DNA of 64,000 nt from Lasiosphaeris hirsuta (taxonomy: Eukaryota > Ascomycota > Sordariomycetes > Sordariales > Lasiosphaeriaceae). The position numbers were made by a program, and so were the translations under genes. The notes beneath the pieces were generated by a model that was given only the letters and a program-made list of their open reading frames with translations, had not been told where the DNA came from and did not search any database. The stretch covers positions 310,001 through 374,000 of the forward strand of contig JAUKUA010000010.1 in the NCBI GenBank assembly GCA_030549175.1. Reading direction: 5' to 3'. Shown piece after piece: positions 15,601 through 26,100 of this stretch; the stretch's first letter is position 1, and each line of letters starts with the position of its first letter.

Positions 15601-18600
15601 CGCTGACGGAAACGGCTGATGAGCTGCTCGGCCGAACCTCGAACGACTGCTGGATCAAGTATGCTGACGGTGACTTTGCTTGGCTGACGAGGATGCCCTG
15701 CTGTATCGGCGAGCAGGGATAGATGTCTTCGACGTCGTCTAGGTGAAGACCCAGCCCCGGTAGGACCTTGTCGAGCATCTTCAACTCCTTGGATCCGAGC
15801 CCTGCAACAGCGACGGGGACGGTCTCGTGTACTGCTGTCTGGACTCCATCGGCTCCGGCGGCCAGCTCCGTGATTGACTTGCTCTGTAGAACCCCACGCA
15901 CGCCAATAGAGATACCCTGTGCCCTACATTGGGAGACCACCTGCATGGCAGCGATAGAATCGCCGCCACAGCCTAGGAAAGACCGGTTCTTGATCGGGAT
16001 CTGATGGGTCGGTACCTTCAACACCTTGGCCCATATCCCCTGGATTTGCAGCTCGAGGGGTGTTCCAGCCTCGGCCGGGCCGGTGTGATGTTGGAAAGCG
16101 GCAATGGCCTCGTAGAGATGGTTGTCCATCTCCTCGGCCCAAATGCCCAGCCGCTTCCGGTCCAGCTTGCCCGAGTCGTTTTGTGGCATCATGCTAGCCA
16201 GTGGGATCCAAACCTTTGGGATCATGTGCTCGGGGACGCGAGCAGACAAGTAGTCGGAGAACTCGTTTGCTTGGAGCTTAGCTACCGACAGCTTGTCCGC
16301 AGATACGGGTGTGACGTCTGACTTGGCGCCTCCAGAGGTCAGGAAACCGCCAAGAGTCACGAGTCCGACTAGGCGATCTTTGCAGGGGCCCCGATGGGGG
16401 AAGACGACAGCCGCGTCCAAGGCATGTTCGTGTTGGATAAGGTGGTGCTCGATCTCGCCAAACTCGACACGCTGTCCGCGGACTTTAACCTGCGTGTCAC
16501 GGCGTCCGATATAAGTGACCGAGCCGTCGGGATTCTGGCGGACTAGATCACCCGTACGATACAAGCGTCGAGTGCCGTCGAATCCGTACTTGAAGACCCA
16601 AGCCGGACTGCTGATAAAAGCTGCAGACGTCTTCTTCGCATCATTCAGATATCCCCTCGCGAGAAGCGGACCCTCGATGAGCAGCTCACCAGGTGCACCA
16701 ACAGGCACCAGACGATTGCAATCATTGGCGTCCACAATCCAGAGCGCGCCAGCCAGCGCGTAGCCAATGTTCAGGGCGTCACACTCGGGCGTCAGCTCGT
16801 TTACGCTCGACTGGATCGAACACTCGGATGGGCCATAGGCGTTGAATACGTGTGCGCTCGGAATCCACTTGTCAACCACCGCCGGCTTGACTGCTTCGCC
16901 AAGCAGAACCAGCGTCCGAAGGCTGGGCACCTCGTTGGGCGAGACGAGCCCTGCTACCGTCGACGTCAGGCCAGCGCAGTTTACCGCGTACAGGCGCATG
17001 GCGGCACCCAAGTTGACGACCCGATCTTCCTCGGAGATGACGCACAGACAACCCCCTGTCTGCAATGTGGTGTAAATGTCTTGAATCGAGATGTCAAAGG
17101 TGTAAGCGGAGAATTGCAACATGCGCGTTGCCGTGCCGAGTCGGAACTTGTCGGCGAGATGGCGTAGACTAGTGCAAAGACTTGCGTGCGGGAGCACGAC
17201 GCCTTTAGGTATGCCCGTACTGCCCGACGTGTAGATGACGAAGGCGCAGTTATCCGCGACTGCCGGGCACGGGATCGCGCCGGAGTTCGGAAGCTGGATC
17301 ATGAAGCTGTCATCGACTACCAGAACATGGCTGACGATACTGGCGAAGCGGGTGGCATTCTTGGCATCCGCAAGGACGATGGTGGCCCCGATGTCCTTGA
17401 GGATGATCTCGGTTCGCTGTGCGGGTTGCTTGACGCCAATAGGAACGACGCAGCCTCCAGCTTTCAGCACGGCCAGTTGCGAAACCACTGCCCATTTGGA
17501 CTTGTCAAAGCACAAGGGGACCTTGATCTCTGGTCCAAGACCTAGACCTACAAGGTGAGACGCCAATTTGTTTGCCTCGTCATCAAGCTCCTTGTAAGTA
17601 AAGTCACCGTCCCAACCCTGGATGGCGAGCGCGTCAGGTCGAAGAAGCCGCTGCTCATATACCCGATCTTGAATACGAGCTTCCACCCGCGGGGGCATCT
17701 CCCCGCGCCACTCCCGGATCCGCTCGATATGGTCCGAGGGGACAACGTCAAGCGCGGCGAGCAAAGTGGCATCGCTCGTCAGGATGCTTGTGACGGCCTT
17801 CTGGAAGCTTCGCGCCACACTCGCAACCATTTCCTGGTTGATACGAGAGCGCCAAAAGTCAATGGTGACGTGCAATGCGTCGTTACTAACCTGAATGTTG
17901 ACTGAGAGGTCATACTAATGCGTACCGTTAGTCTCGAGGATGACGGAGGTAGGGAGGGCGAAGGACATACTTCGCTGGGGTTGACGACGTCTACCACCTC
18001 AACCACGAGGCCTGTCGGTACGGGAGCTAGTTCGTCTACCCACGCCCTCTGACATGACACCATGGTATTCCCCCTAAGACGCGCAAAATCCCTAGCAGCC
18101 TGTCCGTCCCCCAAGATAAGGGCCGCGGGATAAGCAAATCCTTGAGCAAAATCCCGTTTTGCCTGGGCTAGCGCCTCTGCGATGGCCGTGGCCCCAGCCG
18201 TCCTCAGCCTGAAGATCATCGTTTCGGCGAAAGCGCCGACAGCACCCTCAATGCCAGGTAACGGAGCATGGCGGCCGGAACTGGCATACGAAAAGCAGAC
18301 GTCCTCCGAGGCCGTGTAGGCTCGCAAAACGAGTGCCCATGCTACTTGACATACGTTGGCGACGGTGACGTTGAGCTTCCCACAAAACAGCTCGTGGGCC
18401 GTCTCGATGTGGAAGCGCACTGTATCTAGATCCCGGTGGTCGACGTCATTGCCGGGGACCGGGAAAAACGAGGCTTCGGCACCTGAGAGATAGTTTGACC
18501 AGTATGATATCGCCCCCTGCGTTGAGAGTTGTTGCTGGTACGACACAAAGTTCTGGTACTCCATGGGGGCTGCCGAGGGAACTTCGTCATAAGCCCGGCA

Positions 18601-19569
18601 GAGATCCTGGAGAATGACATAAAAAGACTCGCCGTCAACAAGTGCGTGAGAGACGTCCAGTCGGAAATAGGCTGAGGCTTCCGAGTTTTTGTAGATGGCC
18701 GCGCCGTGTGTCGCCTGGCAGTTGGGGAAGGAAACAGGCCTCCTTGCAGAGAACTCAGCTGCCGTGGATTCCTTTTGGTCTAGGAACCTCAGAGTAGCAA
18801 GACCCCTCTTCATCACCACCTGATCAAAGTGACCTGGCCGGCTCTTGCTGTCGATGAAGACGGTTCTAAGGGATGGATGCCGCTGGACTAGCCGCTCCCA
18901 CGCGTCGCAAAGGCGACCAAAGTCCAGATGACCATCTGGGGTGGTGGGTTGAAACTCGAGCATGGCGGTGATTTGGTACATCTCCGGGCGGACTGCTTGA
19001 GCAGCCAGGAAAATCTCCTGCGTCGAGGAGCATGGAAACACGTACTCGATATCGCGTAGCGGGTTGGGGGTGATAGAGGTGAGCTGAGTCATGGCAGAGA
19101 TGTCCATCTCAACCCGAGGCAAGGCGTCCTGCGGTGCGGATTGCGCCGCTGTTGAGAGGCTATCAGGCACTTTCGTGCGGCCGTTGGACAAAGCTGAGTC
19201 ATTGATGCCATCCACGACCGAGGCCGAGGCCGATAGCGTTCTGCTCTCGGTCGCCTTAGACTTTGCGGACTGGCAGAATTCCCCGATGCTGGCTGCCTGG
19301 AGCAGGTCTTGAATGTTAATGGTGTATCCAACATTGCGACAGCGTGCCATCAACTTGATTGCGAGCAGAGAATCCCCGCCCTGAGCGAGAAAAGACCGCG
19401 TTAACTTGACCTTGTCGACCGGCCGCGAGAGCACTTCGGCGCAGAGTTTTCGAATAACCTGCTCAGTTTGCCCAAGTTCCGTCAGATCTGTAGTTGCGTC
19501 CACTACCACCGTCGCCGGCGCTGGGGAGACAACTTTCGGCATTCCTAGTCTCATTGTGTCCTTGTTCAT
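619..19569 (-). CDS. five-module nonribosomal peptide synthetase, T-(C-A-T)x5-CT
   Basis: My model is complement(join(619..11234, 11315..14053, 14146..17914, 17971..19569)), 18,723 nt or 6240 aa, with every junction in frame. Rough domain landmarks: T0 GGDS near residue 50; C1 SHALVDG near 320; A1 TSGSTG near 770; T1 near 1186; C2 SHALVDA near 1430; A2 near 1872; T2 near 2302; C3 AHHGVYDGW near 2547; A3 near 3003; T3 near 3428; C4 SHALVDA near 3680; A4 near 4075; T4 near 4510; C5 AHHSIYDGW near 4710; A5 near 5165; T5 near 5595; terminal CT with SHAEYDA near 5845. There is no epimerase or thioesterase. The free N-terminal T domain fits loading by an acyl group, and the CT domain fits macrocyclising release; both are family knowledge. 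Start chosen at the ATG at 19569, 14 codons before the T-domain region; an upstream ATG-frame extension to 19653 has no conserved pattern. The layout equals emericellamide synthetase EasA. Product identity is inference. Confidence 0.93.
990..1018 (-). repeat. trinucleotide tract coding poly-glycine in the CT domain
   Basis: A run of ACC triplets on the plus strand reads as about eight consecutive glycines in the NRPS, between the CT-domain alpha/beta core and its last third. A short poly-threonine run, also from triplets, lies nearby around 1305-1322. Such triplets are length-variable, and here they keep the frame. Confidence 0.8.
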
Positions 19570-20734
19570 TTCTGTCGGGATTGGTTGTCGTCGCAGTGGA
19601 AAAGAGAGGTGGATGGGATGATAATTTTTGTGCCAGTGAGTATCATGCAGCAATATGAACAGGCGCTGATGCTGTCAGTTGCCCTACCGCCGCGAAAGTG
19701 AGGTTTTTGTGCTGGATCGTCAAAGCATTAAAAGCACCAACAGCCAGCTATAAGCGATGTCATTTGTTGGTATCGCCAACCTCACTGTTGAGACACCAAG
19801 TGCGACGTAGAGATCTACCCGAAACCTGTGCTAGGTCCCTGCATATCGTCACAAAACCATCAAAGACAGATCAACGAAGCCCCCTTTTTTCATTTTTTTT
19901 TTCATTTTTTTTCATAGAATCTGTCCAATACGCACCCAGATCATGCCGGAATAGTATAAGCCCACCCGCCCCCTCTGCGCCCGAACAACGGCATCTTCCG
20001 AAAGAGGTGGGCGGTTTTCTGGGTCGGAATTTGGCACGTACTGCCAAATACCACGTGTATCAACCAATGTGGCGCAATTGGGGGAGTTATTAGTTGGCGG
20101 TGTGCTTCCGCGCAGGGCCTTGGATTGCTCTGATTGGCGTCGCGCTGTCACCATTACCAGGTCTAATTCGGCCCGGGGCCAGATTTCCGGCCGGGCTCAG
20201 TATTGAAGGCTTGGCAGTGCGCAAGCCAACTAAGCTAGTCTTTGTTGTGCTCCCCCTGAGCCCGTCGCGGACTGATCCGGATCACAACTACGTACCGAGA
20301 CATGCGGCAGTAGCCCCCCCCCCCCGCTCCCGCTCTATTTTCGAATACCCTCATTGCTGCCGTGCACATGCGACATGCTGCATGTGCACCATTAAATGTG
20401 AGCTTGTCTTGCCAATGTTTCACTGCGTTGGTTTGTCCCAGCGATCAGACCCGATGCATGCGGGGTGCAGTCCACCACTGGTCCTGATGGTCCGCAAATA
20501 AAAACCCCCCAAAAAAAAAACTAAAGAGCAACACCGTGACTGGATCCTGGGGTATTTTATTATGCTGGGACACGAGCCGTCAAGGACACCGCAAGGTTAC
20601 CAGTGAGGCTGCGCCAACACCTGACTTTATTTCAAGCTATGTAGATATATACGTACACAGATAATAAAAACGGTGGCCCATATTCAAAACCGAAACCACC
20701 GAGACTGCCAAAGAGTAGACCGGCCATGTCAAAG
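19570..20734. promoter_or_regulatory. NRPS upstream region and acyltransferase 3' flank
   Basis: About 1.17 kb without a gene. The NRPS promoter must lie at the 19.6-kb side, because the next gene is on the same strand with its stop at 20735. T-rich tracts occur at 19886-19913 on the plus strand (A-rich in the direction of the NRPS). A run of about ten C occurs near 20317-20327. I see no convincing cluster-specific activator palindrome by eye. Confidence 0.5.
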
Positions 20735-22174
20735 CTAGCCCCTAAGAGTGGCATACTGGGTGAGCCCATCATCAGCTTTCAGTCTATCCGCTGCCTCCGG
20801 CTCACACAAAACCTGAGCCTCCAACCCTCCTTGTCGGTCAATTGGAAACAGGTAGAGGAGCCCTCCTTCACGGTACGCTAGACGAAGACAGACGGGTGCA
20901 CCTAGCGACGGACCCCAGTCGGTACGTAAGACGTCCAAGCCGGACAAGTCGGTAACGCCAAAGTCAGGCCCGGGGAAGCCGTTATAGTCCCAAGTTAGAT
21001 CGGTGACAGCAGCAAGAGAGTTGATAAGGCCAATGTAGTTGCGTACTGTGCTATCATCGACAGCCTCGGTCGCTGTCCGGATGGCGGATGCGAGCGTGGC
21101 TAGCGACGTTCCGGTGGCAACGGAGCAGACTTCGGAGAGGGGCATCCGCGCGCGGGCATTTGGCTCGCAGATGTTGCCGATGTAGTCACCGCTCAAGGGC
21201 GGCCTGAGGCGAGCGCGGAATTCGAGACGGGTAGTAAACAGCGATGTTGCGTCGCCGCCGGCGTCCAAGAGACGAGCCCGGCTCACGTGCTTCCAGAGGA
21301 GGGCACAAGCGGCCTCGACAGGCGTGAAGAGGGCACCGGAGTCTGCAGCGCCTCCCAGAGCGTCGCGCAAGGATTGCAGGGCTTCAGCGCTGAAATACCA
21401 GGTGCTGATGTTGAACGGGGCCTGCGTAGGATCCTCGCGATCAAGGAGATGCATCGACCCGGCTGACAGCGGGGATCGCGCTCCTGCGTCGACGACATAG
21501 TCAGGAACCTGGGCGATTCTCGCGTTGGCAGTGCCGTAGTTAAGGCGCCAACGTTCGCGCGTCTCCTCTTCTGGTGTGACGGGATCGTCTGGCTTGCCAT
21601 GGAGAATAGAGGCCCTCGTGTGACGTGCCCATGAGCTGAGGAGGACGTTGGCACCGCGGGCGTCAGACACGGTATGGTGCCAGCAAAACGCCATGACGAT
21701 ACCCCCGTCTATCAGACTGAGCTGGATACCGAGCGAAGGGAGCTCCCGCACATCGTCGGGGATGTTGAGAAATACTGGATTTACCAGCCGCTCTGCAGGA
21801 ATGTCCGTGAACGGGAAGTTTCTCGCTGCCAGTTCGTCAAAGCTCCCGAACGGCCATGCGTCCTTGTGTTGCTCGTTGGTGTAGTCGACGACTCGCCATG
21901 AAGCACCAGACTCTGGGTTGATCCGTAGGTGGAGCTCCTTCCTAGTCGAACCCGGAACGGGGGCAACTGTGGAAGCAAAGTCGGGCGTCTCGCTCAGGGC
22001 GGCAGACAGGCCATTCTGGAGGTGCCGGATGACGGGATCGCGAATCCCTTTGTGGTCGAGCTTGAAGAGCAACATCGGCTTCGCATAGTGCCTTTGCGCC
22101 TGCTGGTCCAGACTGGAGAGGTCTATGACCTCTTCGCTGAGCGGCACACTGAGCTTCACCGTGGTTTCGTCCAT
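20735..22174 (-). CDS. BAHD/TRI101-like acyltransferase of the lipopeptide cluster
   Basis: An uninterrupted 479-aa frame starting with a true ATG at 22174. The catalytic HxxxD motif is visible as H167-T-V-S-D171, preceded by a second His and followed by Ala-Arg-Gly. Near the C-terminus a TDWGPSLG block stands in the place of the DFGWG-like structural motif of this superfamily. Family knowledge: in emericellamide-type clusters an acyltransferase of this kind moves the PKS-derived acyl chain from its activated form to the first T domain of the NRPS. I infer the same job from its position between the NRPS and PKS, sharing a divergent promoter with the PKS. It could alternatively acylate the finished peptide. 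No break or missing motif is seen. Confidence 0.87.
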   Translation of the reverse strand: MDETTVKLSVPLSEEVIDLSSLDQQAQRHYAKPMLLFKLDHKGIRDPVIRHLQNGLSAALSETPDFASTVAPVPGSTRKELHLRINPESGASWRVVDYTNEQHKDAWPFGSFDELAARNFPFTDIPAERLVNPVFLNIPDDVRELPSLGIQLSLIDGGIVMAFCWHHTVSDARGANVLLSSWARHTRASILHGKPDDPVTPEEETRERWRLNYGTANARIAQVPDYVVDAGARSPLSAGSMHLLDREDPTQAPFNISTWYFSAEALQSLRDALGGAADSGALFTPVEAACALLWKHVSRARLLDAGGDATSLFTTRLEFRARLRPPLSGDYIGNICEPNARARMPLSEVCSVATGTSLATLASAIRTATEAVDDSTVRNYIGLINSLAAVTDLTWDYNGFPGPDFGVTDLSGLDVLRTDWGPSLGAPVCLRLAYREGGLLYLFPIDRQGGLEAQVLCEPEAADRLKADDGLTQYATLRG

Positions 22175-23189
22175 TGGTAACTGGTCCCCTTCAGTCGGGT
22201 CCGTTCGGCAGAGTTGGCGCTTAGAAAGCCAATAATAGAAATCGAGGAAGCAGCGAAAATGCTGCTAGAATCAGGATTCCAAGAACAGGGAGATGTCAAC
22301 AGAGCAGCTCGGCGTGTCCATCCAACGCAAGCGGCGCGCGTTGAAACAAATATATTTTGCTGACTTTGCAAGTTGTGTGTCACTATGGCTTTCACAGTGG
22401 CAAGAAAATTGGTCGGGAGCGCACACGACACAGCCGACCCTCTTTCGTGACCATGACAAGCAATACGGGTTAGGTGTGTTTCTACATTGCAGGCGAGATC
22501 TGCGGCGGTGTGGCTTGCGGCGACCCGCCAATTGACATCCTCATCAACGCTAGGATTGACAGGCCTAACAAAATCGCTGCATTTTAGTGGGCCTGAGGAC
22601 CGGCAGTTTCGGTCATTTTTGAGATGTTGATTACCGTGATACCTAGGTACGATCTGCACCTGCATCAAGCATCAAGCAGTACACCGAAAGCAGGAGGTTG
22701 AATCGGTGAATGTGGCTTTGGCGAAAAAAATGGACGTTCAACAATTCCTTCCTCGGCGTTTTTCAAGTCACCTTCCGATTGTCCCTGGGGACTAGCAGTC
22801 CAGGAGCCGATCAGGGCCTGAGGTTTTGTTTTGGCCCCATGTTCAGTGATCTACTGCCAAGAATGGAACGATCACCATTTAGTAGAGAGCCATGTCATTC
22901 TTGATGAGACAACAACAGCTAGACATCCTTGATGGATACACGGGATCATCCGCGGTGCCAAATCTTGTTGCGGTATCTGCAACGTGCCTTTTGACGAAGC
23001 ATGACCCTTCGTGCAGATGGAGAGGCTGGGGCGTGATCAGCAAACTACATGAACCGGATCAAGTACCGCAGACATCCATTTTCGCAAATATATCGGCCCC
23101 AGCACTCCTTCGTCCAGAGAGAACGAGCCAAGTTAGAGCACCAATACGACCTCTATAACGTTGAGCAGCAACAGAAGTCAACTACCACG
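22175..23189. promoter_or_regulatory. divergent promoter shared by acyltransferase and PKS
   Basis: About 1.0 kb separates the two start codons, which point away from each other. CCAAT-containing sequence occurs at about 22227 and 22528, and a TATA-like CTATAA lies at about 23152, some 38 nt before the PKS ATG. The TATA-like box may be too close to the ATG to be the core promoter. Co-regulation of the two genes is inferred from the shared interval. No gene is supported here. Confidence 0.6.
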
Positions 23190-26100
23190 ATGCTCGTCGA
23201 CAGAGGCAGCCCGGCCCATACGAGGGCCAGCAGTGAGACGGGGGAGACTGAAGGCTCTCTAAACTCACCATCAACGCCATGGTCGGTGTTAAGCAAGCAC
23301 GAGAGCGGAGGCTCGACTGATAACTCGGTTCGTCACGGTCCTGTCGAGCCGATTGCCATTATTGGCATGAGCTGTAGGCTGCCAGGAAGCGCAAAGGACA
23401 CATCCGCCTTTTGGGACATGCTCGTATCAGGGCGTACGGCATGGACTCCGGGGCCAGGAAGCCGCTTCAATATGGAAGCTTTCCAAGATCCGACTGGAAC
23501 AAGGAGTGGAACCGTAAGCATGGCCAAATTTTGCCGCTACTAGACGCTGCTAACCTGACTTCTGATGATTAGACCAACGCGGGAGGAGGACACTGGCTAA
23601 AAGAAGACGTCGCTGCGTTTGACGCTGCATTCTTCGGCATCAATCCCGTCGAGGCCGTGGTAAGCGATTCTCAGGCACACACATCTAATTACCGAGCCGG
23701 GTCTGACAAGGTTGTGGACAGGCTATGGATCCGCAACAACGGCTGCTCCTCGAAGTCGCGTACGAGTCCTTCGAGAACGCGGGTCTGGACGCCGACACCC
23801 TTTGGGGTTCCAACACGGGTGTTTTCGTCGGTCAATGGACTTCAGACTACCACGAGATGATGACCCGTGACACGGAAGACCCGCCCCTGTATCTCGTCAC
23901 CGGCACAGGTCCGGCCATTACGTCTAACCGAATCTCTTATTGCTTCAACTTGCGTGGACCGAGCTTCACGGTCGACACTGGTTGCTCCTCTAGTTTTGTC
24001 GCCCTGCACCAGGCCGTACAGAGCCTGCGGTCCGGTGAGACGGCCCAGTGCTTCGTCGGCGGTGTCAACCTGCTGTTGGACCCTCAGCGGTTCCACTACC
24101 AGAGCCGCCTCAAGATGTTTTCGGCCGAAGGGCGGTCCTTCGCATTCGACTCACGCGCCAATGGATACGGACGCGGTGAGGGATGCACCGGCGTCGTGCT
24201 GAAACCTCTCTCTGCGGCACTACGCGACGGCGATAATGTCCGCGCCGTTATCCGCAGCTCGGTGCTCAATCAGGATGGGCGCACACAGGGCATCACTCTG
24301 CCCAGCGCTACAGCTCAGCGCGAGGCGATCCTGAAGGCATACCAGCAGGCTCACCTCGAGCCTTACGCCGACTATGTCGAGGCCCATGGGACCGGCACCA
24401 AGGTTGGAGATCCGATAGAAGTCAACGCCATAGCATCTGTCCTGTCACCCAGCCGAGCAAGCAGACGAAGGCTCCCAATAGGCTCAGTCAAAGCCAACGT
24501 CGGCCATACCGAGGGAGCCGCGGGCTTAGCTGCGCTTATCAAGGCGGTTCTCATGCTGGAAAACAGCATGATTCCTCCACAGGCCAACTATAAAAAGACA
24601 AACCCCGAGATCCTCCTGGACGAGTGGAATCTGCGTGTGAGTGAATCGCGTCCTTATGGCCATTGATTTGCTGACGTTGGACCCGAAGATACCTCTTCGT
24701 GCAGAACGGCAGAAATTGCACAGAATCTCAGTAAACAGGCATGACTAGGCTGTCACATGGAACTGCATTGTCCCGGATATGCTAACTGTTGTTTAGTTTC
24801 GGGTATGGCGGCACCAACGCTCACGTGGTCGTCGACGCGGCCGTGGACCACCTAGCTCTCGCTCTACCACCACTGCGACGGATGGTGAGAGGGGACATGA
24901 CGCGGATCCCTCGAGTCTTCGTCATCAGCGCGGCTAGCCAAAGCTCGTGTCAGGAGATGTGCAAACGGATCGCGAAGTACCTAGTGGCGAAACAGCGGGC
25001 CGCGGCCGACACGGACCTGCTGCTGCTGCTGCCCCGGCTGTCGTACACGCTCGGCAAGCACACAATGCTTGCTCACCGCGTGGCCCTCGTGGCATCCGAC
25101 GTCGACGATTTGGTGTCTCAACTGCTGGCAACGTCCTACACCACCGTGCCGGCGCGCGAGAAAAAGAAGACCAGCCGAATCGCCTTCATCTTCAGCGGGC
25201 AGGGTGCGCAGTACGCCGAGATGGGCCGCCAGCTGTTGCATAGCCGCCCAGCCTTCAGAGCTTTGGAGCGTGCCCGCGAGCACCTCTCCCGTCTCGGGTG
25301 CTCTTGGGACCTGGTGAGCGAGTTGTGCCGCCCAAAAGCCGATTCACACATCAACGAGCCTGCTTATGCCCAGCCGCTGTCGACAGCAATCCAGATCGCG
25401 CTCGTCGATCTCTTGGCCGAGTTCGACGTCGTTCCAACTGCAGTTGTTGGCCACTCAAGCGGCGAGATTGCCGCGGCTTACGCGGCCGGGCTTCTGTCCC
25501 TCGAGGACGCCATGGCGGCGGCCTACTTCCGTGGCAAGTTAACCGGGGAGCTGATATCAGCGAGCACATGCGGTGGCGGCAGCTCCGGTGCCATGCTTGC
25601 CGTGGGCGCCTCGCCGGCAACGGTAGAGCAGCATATTTCCAAGATCGGCGGCGAGCATGGACGCATGAGAATTGCGTGCTTCAATAGCCCTGCTAGCGTA
25701 ACTGTCTCGGGAGACGCAACTGCGGTTGACAAGCTAGTCGACGCACTCGAAGCTGAAGGCACGTTCAACCGCAAGCTGATGACGAACGGCGCGGCGTATC
25801 ATTCCCACCAGATGGAACCTCTCGCCAGTGAATACGCAAGTCACTTGGCAGCCCTCAAGCCTAGCCGGGCAGGCTTGTCGCCCGTGCGCATGGTCAGCTC
25901 GGTAACCGGTCAGGAGGTTGGAGATGAGGACGTGCTTGACGGGGAATACTGGGTACGCAATCTGCTAAGCCCCGTTCTCTTCTCGCAAGCCGTCGCGGTC
26001 ATGAGCGAGCAGCGACACGCCGGCGAGCCCGTAGACACAATCGTCGAAGTCGGACCTCATTCACAACTGGGAGGCCCAGTGAAGCAAATCCTCAAAACCC

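Noticed and set aside
11235..19653. Reading the NRPS as three or four separate genes because of the ORF breaks
   Set aside because: The three breaks fall inside domains and are removed by 80-, 92- and 56-nt GT-AG introns that restore PFEHTGLQ, QLAVLKAGG and NPSEYDLSVNIQ.
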